DNA of 32,001 nt from Collinsella aerofaciens (GTDB lineage Bacteria; Actinomycetota; Coriobacteriia; Coriobacteriales; Coriobacteriaceae): assembly GCA_008668235.1 (NCBI GenBank), contig RQCP01000037.1, forward strand, positions 1 to 32,001, given 5' to 3'. The notes under the pieces were generated by a model. The model was not told the origin of the DNA. It did no database searches and worked only from the letters and a program-made list of their open reading frames with translations. The position numbers and the translations under genes are program-made. Of the stretch, positions 1 through 7,189 are shown piece after piece. Every line of letters begins with the position of its first letter. Within the stretch, counting starts at the first letter, position 1.

Positions 1-1
1 C

Positions 2-268
2 GTGCTGCTGGCGATCCCGCCGAAGTACAGCGTCGCGAGCGTCATGGGCTACCTGAAGGGGAAGAGCTCGCTGATGATATTCGACAGGCACGCCAACCTC
101 AAGTACAAGTTCGGCAACAGGAAGTTCTGGGCGGAGGGCTACTACGTGTCCACCGTCGGCCTGAACGAGGCGACGATCGCCAAGTACATCAGGGAGCAGG
201 AGTCCCACGACATCGCGCTGGACAAGCTGAGCGTGAAGGAGTACGAGGACCCCTTCAAGAGGAGGTGA
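2..268 (+). CDS. tnpA: IS200/IS605-family transposase TnpA, C-terminal part (cut by window edge)
   Basis: This is the C-terminal 88 residues of a Y1-type transposase of the IS200/IS605 family. The enzyme cuts and rejoins single-stranded DNA at hairpin ends through a catalytic tyrosine. The gene starts upstream of the window, so no true start is given. The segment SVMGYLKGKSS, the block KFGNRKFWAEGYY and the tail KLSVKEYEDPF are typical of the family. The expected catalytic tyrosine followed four residues later by glutamine is present (Tyr62 and Gln66 of the visible part, in KYIREQ). The His-hydrophobic-His metal motif would lie just outside the window. Arginine is mostly AGG, unlike the resident genes further on, which favour CGC/CGT; this fits recent transfer. 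No tnpB is seen downstream, so it is probably an IS200-like element with tnpA only. Confidence 0.9.
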   Translation: MLLAIPPKYSVASVMGYLKGKSSLMIFDRHANLKYKFGNRKFWAEGYYVSTVGLNEATIAKYIREQESHDIALDKLSVKEYEDPFKRR

Positions 269-405
269 TCCCGCCGGTTCGACCGGCGCGCCACGGGTCA
301 AGATGCACTAGGCCTGGACGAAGCCCGGGCCCGCGCCTTTAGACGCGAGCCCGGGGCCCGTGGGTTATACCCTAAGAGCAAACCACCCTTTTTAAGGGTG
401 GTTCT
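269..405 (+). mobile_element. Right-end region of the IS200/IS605-like element
   Basis: The sequence after the tnpA stop has an imperfect GC-rich hairpin (about 324-357, arms CCCGGGC and GCCCGGG around a TTTA-containing loop). A perfect 10-bp inverted repeat follows (381-390 with 394-403, AACCACCCTT / AAGGGTGGTT). Subterminal hairpins are what TnpA enzymes recognise, so this is probably the right end. The exact cleavage site cannot be fixed without an empty-site comparison. The second hairpin could also terminate tnpA transcription. Confidence 0.5.
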
Positions 406-450
406 GATTGCCGTGCACTCATGTGGTTTTCCCTTTGACCGCGGGGCATC

Positions 451-479
451 TTGCTCTGCTGGACGGGAGCGGGTAATAT
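451..479 (+). promoter_or_regulatory. Probable sigma-70-type promoter of the SRP RNA gene
   Basis: A -35-like TTGCTC (451-456) is followed after exactly 17 bp by TAATAT (474-479). A start about 7 nt downstream would fall near 486-488, where the SRP RNA is expected to begin. The -10 is good and the -35 is moderate. Confidence 0.55.
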
Positions 480-486
480 ATATCGA

Positions 487-610
487 GCGCCTAGCGCGTT
501 CGATGGGTTCGGATGACGATATGTTCCGAATCTGGTCAGGTCCGGAAGGAAGCAGCCATAAGGAGCCTCTGTCGGGCATCCGAATCCATCGAGCGCACGG
601 GCTTTCTTTT
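487..610 (+). ncRNA. ffs: Bacterial small signal recognition particle RNA (4.5S type)
   Basis: SRP RNA binds the Ffh GTPase and targets nascent membrane proteins to the translocon. The near-invariant apical domain lies at about 534-560: GGTCAGGTCC, the GGAA tetraloop, then GGAAGCAGCC. A long closing stem pairs 496-515 with 577-596. I could pair all 20 positions, allowing two G-U pairs, which gives the usual hairpin of about 100 nt. The stem is followed by a T-rich stretch (602-610) that could end transcription. The 5' and 3' ends are estimates from the promoter and the T-run. Short reading frames crossing this region are shadows of the RNA gene. Confidence 0.93.
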
Positions 611-633
611 TGCGCGGTTTTACCAAACCGCGC
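611..633. repeat. Short perfect hairpin behind the SRP RNA
   Basis: GCGCGGTTT (612-620) and AAACCGCGC (625-633) form a 9-bp perfect stem with a 4-nt loop directly after the SRP RNA T-run. It may support termination or processing of the SRP RNA. Confidence 0.45.
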
Positions 634-648
634 AATGCTCGACGCTGC

Positions 649-748
649 GCGTCACCCAGAGCGACAATTTGTCATTCAAAAGGCAAGGCATGACCAGAAG
701 GTCTATGCCTTGCCTTTTTCATGCCAACTTGTTCGCTCTGGGTGACGC
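649..748. terminator. Nested palindrome with a strong internal intrinsic terminator
   Basis: An outer 16-bp perfect inverted repeat (649-664 with 733-748, GCGTCACCCAGAGCGA) encloses a second hairpin. The inner 14-bp perfect stem pairs 678-691 with 705-718. It is extended by GACC/GGTC around an AGAA loop and followed by five Ts (715-719). The inner hairpin is a good rho-independent terminator for transcripts coming from the SRP RNA side. The A-run on the left makes it plausible in both directions. The outer arms are not needed for termination and may mark a small mobile palindrome. Confidence 0.65.
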
Positions 749-884
749 TCGCTGACCGCGCCTAAACATAGGCGGTTTTGCCGCCATCCAAGATTCTTCT
801 GTAACGAGTTGCTTACGCATTTCCAGGGCTCTCCGTACTATCATGAATCAGATTGAATAGAGATGATGATAGGGAGCGCCTTCT

Positions 885-2729
885 ATGATTGAGCTGCTCA
901 GGCGTTTTGGTGGTAAGTTTCGCCGGTATATGGTGATTGGTCCTGCGTGCAAGCTGATCGAAGTGATCTTTGACCTGCTTACGCCGCTGGTGATTGCCCA
1001 GATGATCGATAAGGGCATTGGCTCGCACGACGTGAACGCCGTTATCCACTACGGCATGGTACTTGGCGCCATGGCTGTGATCGGCATCTCGTTTACGCTC
1101 GTCTGCCAAAAGATGGCGGCGCTGACCTCGCAGGGCATGGGCACCGATATCCGTGGTGCGCTTTACGAGCACATCAATAAGCTGAGCTATGCCGAACTCG
1201 ACCGCTTTGGCACGCCGTCGCTCATCACTCGTATCACCAACGATGTCAACCAGGTGCAGCTTGCCGTGGCGCTGGGCGTACGCATGCTCATCCGCTGGCC
1301 CTTCTTGGCGGTGGGCTCCATGTGCGCGGCCCTTGCCATCGACCTTAAGCTCGGCGTGATCTTCTTGATCTGCACGCCCGCCATTGGCCTGGTGTTTTGG
1401 TTTGTCATGGCGCGCTGCATTCCGTATTACAAGCAGTTGCAGGCAAAGCTCGACCGCATCGCGCTCATTTGCCGTGAGGGTCTTTCGGGCGCCCGCGTGG
1501 TCCGTGCGTTTGTGCGCGAAGACCACGAGCGCGAACGCTTTGCCCAAGCCGCCGACGACCAGGCCCATACCGCCATCGCGGTGGGCAAGCTCTCGTCGAT
1601 CCTTAACCCCGTAACGTTTTTGATGATGAACCTGGGCGTGTGCGCCATCCTGTGGGTTGGTGGCATCCAGGTCAACGTGGGTGAGCTTACGCAGGGCCAG
1701 GTTATGGCGTTTGTGAACTACATGACGCAGACCCTCACCTCCATCGTCTACGTCGCCAATCTGGTCGTGGTCTTTACCAAGGCGAGCGCCAGCGCGTCGC
1801 GTATCAACGAGGTGCTCAATTGCGTGCCGAGCATCACCGACGAGGACAACGAGCCGGTCGCACTGCCCGAGCCGAGCCATGTCGCTCCAGTTCCTGCGCT
1901 GAGCTTGAGCCATGCGAGCTTCTCGTTTGGCGCCGGCGCGGCCAATGCTGTCAACGATGTGACACTGGAACTCCCGCTGGGCAAGACGCTCGGCATTATC
2001 GGCGGCACGGGCAGCGGCAAGTCCACGCTCGTCTCGCTTATTCCGCGCCTGTACGATGCGAGCACCGGCAGCGTGAGCGTAATGGGTGCCGACGTGCGCG
2101 CCTGGCCGCTCGATCAGCTGCGCCATGTGGTCGCGACTGTTCCGCAGCGCGCGTCGCTCGTGAGCGGCACGATCCGCAGCAACCTAACCTGGCGCGACGA
2201 GTCGGCAACCGATGAGGAACTGTGGGCGGCGCTCGATATAGCACAGGCCAGCGAGTTCGTGCGCAAAAAACCTCAGGGTCTGGACGCGCCGGTCGAGGCG
2301 GGCGGCAAGAACTTTAGCGGTGGCCAGCGCCAGCGCCTGACCATCGCACGTTCCCTGGTGGGCTCGCCGCAGATTCTGATCATGGATGACTCCGCCTCGG
2401 CGCTCGACTTTAAGACCGATGCGGCGCTTCGCCATGCCATCCGCGAGCGCAGCGTGCGCGGTGCCGCCGAGGGCGGGCTGCCGCTCACGACGGTGATCGT
2501 GAGCCAGCGCGTTTCGACCGTGCGCGACGCCGACATGATCTGCGTGCTCGATCACGGCTCGGTCGCGGGCCTGGGCACGCACGATGAGCTGTACGCGACC
2601 TGCCAGCTCTACCGCGAGATCTGCCAGTCGCAGCTTCGCCGCGAGGAGCTCGAGGGCCAGCAGGGGAACGCGACGCCCGTGTCCGCCCCGATCGCCTCCG
2701 CATCCGTCTGCGCAACGGAGGGTTGCTAG
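885..2729 (+). CDS. ABC exporter half-transporter, degenerate-site subunit (heterodimer partner 1)
   Basis: This 614-residue protein has an N-terminal six-helix type IV exporter membrane domain (about 1-310) fused to an ATPase domain. Walker A is GGTGSGKS (373-380), the signature is FSGGQ (477-481), and the Walker B region reads ILIMDD (497-502). The catalytic glutamate after Walker B is aspartate, and the H-loop histidine is glutamine (SQRVST). Both changes mark the non-hydrolysing side of asymmetric exporters of the TM287/288 or BmrCD kind. The next gene supplies the canonical site and starts on the base after this stop, so the two should form one heterodimer in the cytoplasmic membrane. 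An AGGGAG site precedes the ATG. The substrate is unknown; drugs, lipids or peptides are all possible. Confidence 0.93.
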   Translation: MIELLRRFGGKFRRYMVIGPACKLIEVIFDLLTPLVIAQMIDKGIGSHDVNAVIHYGMVLGAMAVIGISFTLVCQKMAALTSQGMGTDIRGALYEHINKLSYAELDRFGTPSLITRITNDVNQVQLAVALGVRMLIRWPFLAVGSMCAALAIDLKLGVIFLICTPAIGLVFWFVMARCIPYYKQLQAKLDRIALICREGLSGARVVRAFVREDHERERFAQAADDQAHTAIAVGKLSSILNPVTFLMMNLGVCAILWVGGIQVNVGELTQGQVMAFVNYMTQTLTSIVYVANLVVVFTKASASASRINEVLNCVPSITDEDNEPVALPEPSHVAPVPALSLSHASFSFGAGAANAVNDVTLELPLGKTLGIIGGTGSGKSTLVSLIPRLYDASTGSVSVMGADVRAWPLDQLRHVVATVPQRASLVSGTIRSNLTWRDESATDEELWAALDIAQASEFVRKKPQGLDAPVEAGGKNFSGGQRQRLTIARSLVGSPQILIMDDSASALDFKTDAALRHAIRERSVRGAAEGGLPLTTVIVSQRVSTVRDADMICVLDHGSVAGLGTHDELYATCQLYREICQSQLRREELEGQQGNATPVSAPIASASVCATEGC

Positions 2730-4589
2730 ATGAACCCGTATACTTCTTCCGGTTCGGTCGCCACGATGACGGCCAACGTGTCCGGCAACGATAGCCTCAA
2801 CGACCTGGGCGACGGCCCACGCCAGCCCGGCGACCCCGAACGTTATCCTGTGGGTGCGGTGACTCGCCGTCTGATGGGCTACGTCCGTCCGCACCGCATT
2901 TCGTTTGTAGCGTCGTTTGTGAGTGCCGCCGCCTCGGTGATTTTGCAGCTCTACACACCTATTCTCATCGGCGAGGGCATCGACCTGATCGTCGCCGCCG
3001 GGCAGGTGGACTTCGACGCGCTGCTGCCGCTTGTCACCAAGCTCGCGATTGTCGTCGTAGGTGCCGCGGCCTTCCAGTGGCTGCAGGGCTACTGCGTCAA
3101 CCGCCTGTCCTACGAGACGGTGCGCGACATGCGCGTGGAGGCGAGCGACAAGCTCAGCCGCATGCCGCTCAGCTTTATCGACAGCCATGCTCACGGCGAC
3201 CTCATGAGCCGCGTGGTCAACGACGTCGACCAGGTGGGCGACGGTCTGCTGCAGGGCTTCACGCAGCTCTTCACCGGTGTTATTACCATCGTGGGCACGC
3301 TCGCGTTTATGCTTTCCATCAACCTGACCATGACGCTTGTGGTGGTACTCGTCACGCCGCTTTCCATTTTTGCCGCCGGCGCCATCGCCAAGCTTTCCAA
3401 CAAGAGCTTTACGGCCCAGCAGCGTATTCAGGGTCAGCTCGGTGGTCATATCGAGGAGTATGTGGGCGAGCAAAAGCTGGTTGATGCGTTTGCCTACGGC
3501 CCGAACGCCCAAGCGCGCTTTGACGCGCTCAACGCCGAGCTCTATACGGCAGGTGAGCGTGCACAGTTTATGGGTTCGCTCTCTAACCCCGGTACGCGCT
3601 TTATCAACAACATCATCTATGCCGTGGTCGCCGTGATCGGCTGCGTGGGCGTGATCACGGGCGTGCCGGCAGCGCTTACGGTGGGCGGCGTGCAGATCTT
3701 CCTGTCCTACGCCAACCAGTACACCAAGCCGTTCAACGAGGTCACCAACGTCATTACGCAGATCCAGACCGCGTATGCCTCGGCGCGTCGCATGTTTGCG
3801 CTGCTCGATGCGCGCGAGCAGGAGCCCGATGCGGCGGATGCCGTGGAACTTGCCGCCCCGCAGGGTGAGGTGACCTTTGAGCATGTGGACTTTAGCTACG
3901 TGTCCGACCGCAAACTGCTGCAGGATATCTGCATTGAAGCCAAGCCCGGCATGCGCTTTGCCCTCGTTGGCCCCACGGGCTGCGGCAAGACGACGCTCAT
4001 CAACTTGCTGCTGCGGTTTTACGATATCGATGCCGGACGCATCATGGTCGATGGCCGGTCTTCGCGTGACTACACGCGCACAAGCCTGCGTCGCGCCTTT
4101 GGCATGGTGCTGCAAGATACCTGGCTGTTCGAGGGCACCGTGGCCGAAAACATCGCCTACGGCTGTCCCGACGCCACGCGCGAGCGGGTTATCGAAGCTG
4201 CCAAGCGCGCGCATGCGCACAAGTTTATCGTGCAGCTGCCGAAAGGCTATGACACGGTGATTGGCGAGGACGGCGGCACGTTTAGCCAGGGCCAAAAGCA
4301 GCTGCTGTGCATCGCGCGCGTCATGCTCACCGACCCGGCGATCTTGCTGCTGGACGAGGCGACCTCGAGCATCGATACGCGCACCGAGTTACAGGTGCAG
4401 GCGGCATTCGACGAGCTCATGGCCGGTCGTACAAGCTTTGTGGTGGCGCACCGCCTGTCGACGATTCGAAACGCCGACTGCATTCTGGTCATGCGCGACG
4501 GCCAGATTATCGAGCGCGGCACGCACGACGAGCTGCTGGCGGCAGACGGCTTCTATGCCGATCTTTACCGCAGCCAGTTTGCCCAGTAG
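2730..4589 (+). CDS. ABC exporter half-transporter, canonical ATPase subunit (heterodimer partner 2)
   Basis: The 619-residue protein has a roughly 45-residue polar N-terminal extension, a six-helix exporter membrane domain, and a C-terminal ATPase. Walker A is GPTGCGKT (414-421), the signature is the variant TFSQGQ (517-522), Walker B with its catalytic glutamate is ILLLDE (538-543), and the H-loop is intact (AHRLST). A full catalytic glutamate combined with an LSQGQ-like signature is exactly what complements the degenerate partner upstream. The start ATG follows the partner's TAG directly, and GGAGGG inside the end of the first gene serves as ribosome site, so translation is coupled. No strong terminator is seen in the 105 bp after the stop. 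Confidence 0.93.
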   Translation: MNPYTSSGSVATMTANVSGNDSLNDLGDGPRQPGDPERYPVGAVTRRLMGYVRPHRISFVASFVSAAASVILQLYTPILIGEGIDLIVAAGQVDFDALLPLVTKLAIVVVGAAAFQWLQGYCVNRLSYETVRDMRVEASDKLSRMPLSFIDSHAHGDLMSRVVNDVDQVGDGLLQGFTQLFTGVITIVGTLAFMLSINLTMTLVVVLVTPLSIFAAGAIAKLSNKSFTAQQRIQGQLGGHIEEYVGEQKLVDAFAYGPNAQARFDALNAELYTAGERAQFMGSLSNPGTRFINNIIYAVVAVIGCVGVITGVPAALTVGGVQIFLSYANQYTKPFNEVTNVITQIQTAYASARRMFALLDAREQEPDAADAVELAAPQGEVTFEHVDFSYVSDRKLLQDICIEAKPGMRFALVGPTGCGKTTLINLLLRFYDIDAGRIMVDGRSSRDYTRTSLRRAFGMVLQDTWLFEGTVAENIAYGCPDATRERVIEAAKRAHAHKFIVQLPKGYDTVIGEDGGTFSQGQKQLLCIARVMLTDPAILLLDEATSSIDTRTELQVQAAFDELMAGRTSFVVAHRLSTIRNADCILVMRDGQIIERGTHDELLAADGFYADLYRSQFAQ

Positions 4590-4694
4590 GGGCCACCGAT
4601 TGGCGGCTGATGGTTTACATCTGCGTCGTTAGTACTAAGATATTCATCTAATAAACTGCATTAATGGCTCGAGTTTCGGGGGAAACGAGGCAAC

Positions 4695-5252
4695 GTGACT
4701 ATGACATGCTCTTTGGTGGTTAACAGCAAGAGCGGTAATACCAGGATGGTTTCGGGCGCGATTAAGCGCGCTCTGCAGACTGCGGGCGTTGAGTTTATTC
4801 ACGCCGCCGCACTGAGCGATGATGCGGATGCAGATCAGGTTGCGCTCGAGGCGCAGGGAGCCTGCGCGGCCGACACGGTGCTTGTCGGTTTTTGGTGCGA
4901 CAAGGGCGCGTGCACGCCTTCGGTTGCTGCGCTGCTTTCCGCCCTGCATGGCAAGCGCGTCTTTTTGTTTGGCACTTGCGGTTTTGGCGCCAGCGAGGAG
5001 TACTTCAGGCAGATTATCGACCGCGTGACCTCAAATCTGGCCAATGATGCCGAGCTTGCGGGCTGGGCGATGTGCCAGGGCAAGATGGGTCCCGCGGTCA
5101 AGCAGCGCTACGAGGCAATGCTCGAGCAAGATCCCGACAACGCCCGCGCTAAGTTGCTGCTCGATAACTGGGTCGCCGCAAAGGATCACCCCACCAAGGA
5201 AGATCTGGACAACATGGCTGCAGCCGCCAAAAAGGCCGTGCTGGGGGAGTAG
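4695..5252 (+). CDS. Flavodoxin-family protein (BilS-like)
   Basis: This 185-residue protein has the flavodoxin fold start: a beta strand, then the phosphate-binding loop SKSGNTR (about residues 11-17). It also has the blocks VGFWCDKG and LFGTCGFGASEEYF, the latter probably contacting the flavin ring. A second half GWAMCQGKMG is typical of the 180-residue flavodoxin family proteins of gut bacteria. Some of these are named BilS because they accompany the bilirubin reductase BilR; no BilR-like gene is in this window, so that role is not supported here. It probably carries electrons with FMN in the cytoplasm. The start is GTG 4695 or ATG 4701; the GAGG at 4687-4690 fits the ATG slightly better by spacing. 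It stands alone, with the repeat island directly downstream. Confidence 0.8.
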   Translation: MTMTCSLVVNSKSGNTRMVSGAIKRALQTAGVEFIHAAALSDDADADQVALEAQGACAADTVLVGFWCDKGACTPSVAALLSALHGKRVFLFGTCGFGASEEYFRQIIDRVTSNLANDAELAGWAMCQGKMGPAVKQRYEAMLEQDPDNARAKLLLDNWVAAKDHPTKEDLDNMAAAAKKAVLGE

Positions 5253-5294
5253 CTCCCATCGCTGACGGCGGTCGGTCCATCTTTCTAAATGAAA

Positions 5295-5423
5295 CGTCCT
5301 CCCGGGCGTCGGGGCACGAAGTTCCCTGCTCTACAGTCCTGCGCAAGACGAAGGTCACATTAAGTGGCCTTCTTTGCGTGCGGAACTCGCGATGAACTTC
5401 GTGCCCCGCCGTCCGGGAGGACG
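5295..5423 (+). repeat. 129-nt long-hairpin element, copy A (probable structured 3'-UTR RNA or REP-like element)
   Basis: A basal stem of 30 pairs joins 5295-5324 to 5394-5423 with one G-U and one mismatch. The 69-nt apex (5325-5393) contains a second, bulged stem (AGTCCTGCGCAA with TTGCGTG..GGAACT). It ends in the terminal hairpin GAAGGTCAC/ATTAA/GTGGCCTTC followed by TTT. The element begins 42 nt after the stop of the flavodoxin gene. Its G-U pairs are possible only in the plus-strand transcript, the direction read from that gene. Copy B at 7190-7319 is homologous and inverted. Confidence 0.8.
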
Positions 5424-5481
5424 CCTCTTTATTGATGGGAGGCCTGATAGGTCGATGGTTCCGTGCCCGGATGCGTCCAAA

Positions 5482-5633
5482 GTGGGACGGGCTTTCCGGA
5501 TGGGCAGGCTTTCGAAAAATGCGTCCCGGAATTTGCCTTTGGAATGGGACGTAGTTTCCCGTTGAGGTGCTTTGCGGAAAGTGCATCCCACTCTGGGCGG
5601 TCGAAGTGGGACACACTTTCCCAAAGGCGGGAC
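5482..5633. repeat. 62-bp tandem repeat array, left part
   Basis: Units begin with (G)TGGGAC followed by a CTTTCC/GTTTCC block at 5482, 5544 and 5606, an exact 62-bp period. Each full unit also holds an inverted half-site such as GCGGAAAGTGCATCCC, so a unit is an imperfect palindrome. A more diverged unit may precede at about 5417-5480. The third unit is interrupted by the IS3 element. No gene is seen in this stretch. Confidence 0.75.
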
Positions 5634-6909
5634 TGCGGACAAAAAGTTGGACCATCAGGTCCGGTTTGGAGTCTGCATGACATACAGTAGAGCCGTAGTA
5701 GAGAGGGCCGGGGAGCTACGCCGCTCCGGGCTCTCGTGCAGGGAGATAGCCCGGGAGCTCGACGGGCCGAGCAAGAGCGCCGTCGCGCGCTGGACGAGGT
5801 CCGGGGCCGCGGGCGGAACCGTCGGGAGGGCGGTCGCGAAGATGGATCTGCCGAAGGTCGTCGGGGACGGTCCGGTGTACCCCGACATCGACCCGGACGA
5901 CAAGGACGCCCTGATAGAGCGCCTCGTCCTGGAGAACGCCGTCCTCAGAGCGGTGAACGACGTTTTAAAAGCCGCGAGCCTCGACGGGATGTCGAACAGG
6001 GAGAAGACCCTGGTGATAGACCGCCTGAGGCCTGCGGGGAAGTGGTCCTTGAGAGAACTCACGAGTTCCTTGGGGATATCAAAGAGCTCCTATGAGTACC
6101 AGCACACGGCTATCGCGAGGCCCGACCGGCTCGCGGCCCTGCGCGCGCTCGTGCGCAGGGTCTTCACCGAGGACGGCGAGGGGGCGCGGGGGTACCGCTT
6201 CGTGACGGCGCGCCTGCGCGAGCTCGACGAGCCCGTGCGCGCCTCGGAGAAGGTCGTCCTCCGCATCATGCGCGAGGAGGGCCTGGTCCCCAGGTGGATG
6301 AGGAGGAAGAGGAGGCCCTACAGCTCCTATGCGGGCGAGCCGACGCCGGCCCCGCCGAACCTCGTGCGCCGCGACTTCCGCTCGGCCCTGCCGAACTTCC
6401 TGTGGCTCACCGACATCACCGAGTTCAGGCTGCCCTCCGGCAGGAAGGTCTACCTGTCGGCCATCAGGGACTGCTTCGACTCCTCGGTCGTGGCGTGGAG
6501 GGCCGGCGAGAGGCCGGACGCCGCGCTCGCCAACTCGACGCTCGAGGACGCCTGCGCGCTGCTCGCGCCCGGCGAGCGCCCCGTCATCCACTCCGACCGC
6601 GGCGGGCACTACCGCTGGCCCGGCTGGATCTCGATCTGCGAGGGGCACGGCCTCGCCAGGAGCATGTCCGCCAAGGGCTGCAGCCCGGACAACGCGGCGA
6701 TGGAGGGCTTCTTCGGCCTGCTCAAGAGGGAGTTCTGGCACGGCAGGGACTGGTCGGGCTGGACCCCCGCCCGCTTCATCGAGGAGCTCGGGGGCTGGAT
6801 CGGCCGATACAATACGGAGAGGCGCAGCGATGCGCTCGGCGGCCGCACGCCGGCCGAGTTCCGCGCCGCGCTGGGAAGGGCCGCGTAACGGTCCAAGAAA
6901 TCGTCCGCA
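5634..6909 (+). mobile_element. IS3-family insertion sequence, apparently complete
   Basis: The element has inverted ends TGCGGAC (5634-5640) and GTCCGCA (6903-6909), with the TG...CA termini usual for IS3 elements. The match extends outward through GGGAC/GTCCC (5629-5633 and 6910-6914) and inward through TTGGACC (5647-5653) against GGTCCAA (6890-6896). Length is about 1.28 kb with one transposase gene. No clean 3-4 bp target duplication is visible: GAC on the left, GTC on the right. It sits inside the 62-bp repeat array. Confidence 0.8.
5677..6888 (+). CDS. IS3-family transposase, single-frame OrfAB form
   Basis: This 403-residue transposase cuts and joins its own IS ends. The N-terminal 60 residues hold a helix-turn-helix (LSCREIARELDGPSKSAVARW). 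An OrfA-like leucine-rich coiled coil follows (ERLVLENAVLRAVNDVL), then an HTH_21-like linker and the DDE catalytic core. The three acidic residues are visible in WLTDITEF, IHSDRGGHY and NAAMEGFFG, followed by the family's LLKRE and YN..R. The start chosen is ATG 5677, with GGAG five bases upstream; the open frame extends 35 codons further but reads through repeat DNA. IS3 elements normally need a -1 frameshift between orfA and orfB; here both parts are in one frame. Arginine is largely AGG, unlike neighbouring host genes, as expected for transferred DNA. Confidence 0.92.
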   Translation: MTYSRAVVERAGELRRSGLSCREIARELDGPSKSAVARWTRSGAAGGTVGRAVAKMDLPKVVGDGPVYPDIDPDDKDALIERLVLENAVLRAVNDVLKAASLDGMSNREKTLVIDRLRPAGKWSLRELTSSLGISKSSYEYQHTAIARPDRLAALRALVRRVFTEDGEGARGYRFVTARLRELDEPVRASEKVVLRIMREEGLVPRWMRRKRRPYSSYAGEPTPAPPNLVRRDFRSALPNFLWLTDITEFRLPSGRKVYLSAIRDCFDSSVVAWRAGERPDAALANSTLEDACALLAPGERPVIHSDRGGHYRWPGWISICEGHGLARSMSAKGCSPDNAAMEGFFGLLKREFWHGRDWSGWTPARFIEELGGWIGRYNTERRSDALGGRTPAEFRAALGRAA

Positions 6910-7102
6910 GTCCCTTTCCCAATGAGAGCCAACCGGAAACCACGTCCCAGAATCAGCCCCCAAAGTGGGACGCACTTTCCCAACGAGCCTCAACCGGAAA
7001 ATACATCCCGGAATCCAGCTGAATAGTGGGACACACTTTCCCAATCGGGTCCCAAGCGGAAACTGCATCCCATTCCAGACAAGAATTCCGGGACACACTT
7101 TC
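6910..7102. repeat. 62-bp tandem repeat array, right part
   Basis: The same unit as on the left of the IS3 element recurs with starts at 6965, 7026 and about 7088, plus a partial unit joined to the IS end. Each unit combines GTGGGAC(A/G)CACTTTCCC with an inverted partner such as CCGGAAAATACATCCC. The last unit runs directly into a degenerate copy of the 130-nt hairpin apex. No gene is seen here. Confidence 0.75.
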
Positions 7103-7140
7103 CGCAAACAAAGAAGGCCACATAACGTGGCCTTCAACTT
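7103..7140 (-). repeat. Partial third copy of the 130-nt element apex
   Basis: CAAAGAAGGCCAC, a short AT loop, and GTGGCCTTC (about 7108-7135) match the terminal hairpin of copies A and B, as does the preceding CCGCA. The basal stem is absent or unrecognisable. Orientation is the same as copy B. Confidence 0.6.
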
Positions 7141-7189
7141 ATATATGTTCGGCGATACACCCAAGACAAGCCACGCCCCAACATCAGGG

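Noticed and set aside
398..745. Possible 115-residue protein after the IS200 element
   Set aside because: The frame covers the SRP RNA gene and its terminator; the RNA explains the sequence.
2184..4295. 703-codon minus-strand frame opposite the ABC exporter genes
   Set aside because: His/Arg/Ala-rich translation without motifs; the plus strand encodes complete ABC domains.
5149..5655. Possible 168-residue minus-strand protein with repeated GKVCPT/GKCVPL-like motifs
   Set aside because: The repeated residues are translations of the 62-bp repeat and the hairpin; no ribosome site or domain.
5634..6909. Degraded or frameshifted transposase
   Set aside because: The frame is uninterrupted with all three DDE residues and paired ends, so the element looks intact.
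5482..7102. CRISPR array
   Set aside because: Units repeat at 62 bp, but the whole unit is related, there are no unique spacers of constant length between identical repeats, and no cas gene is present.
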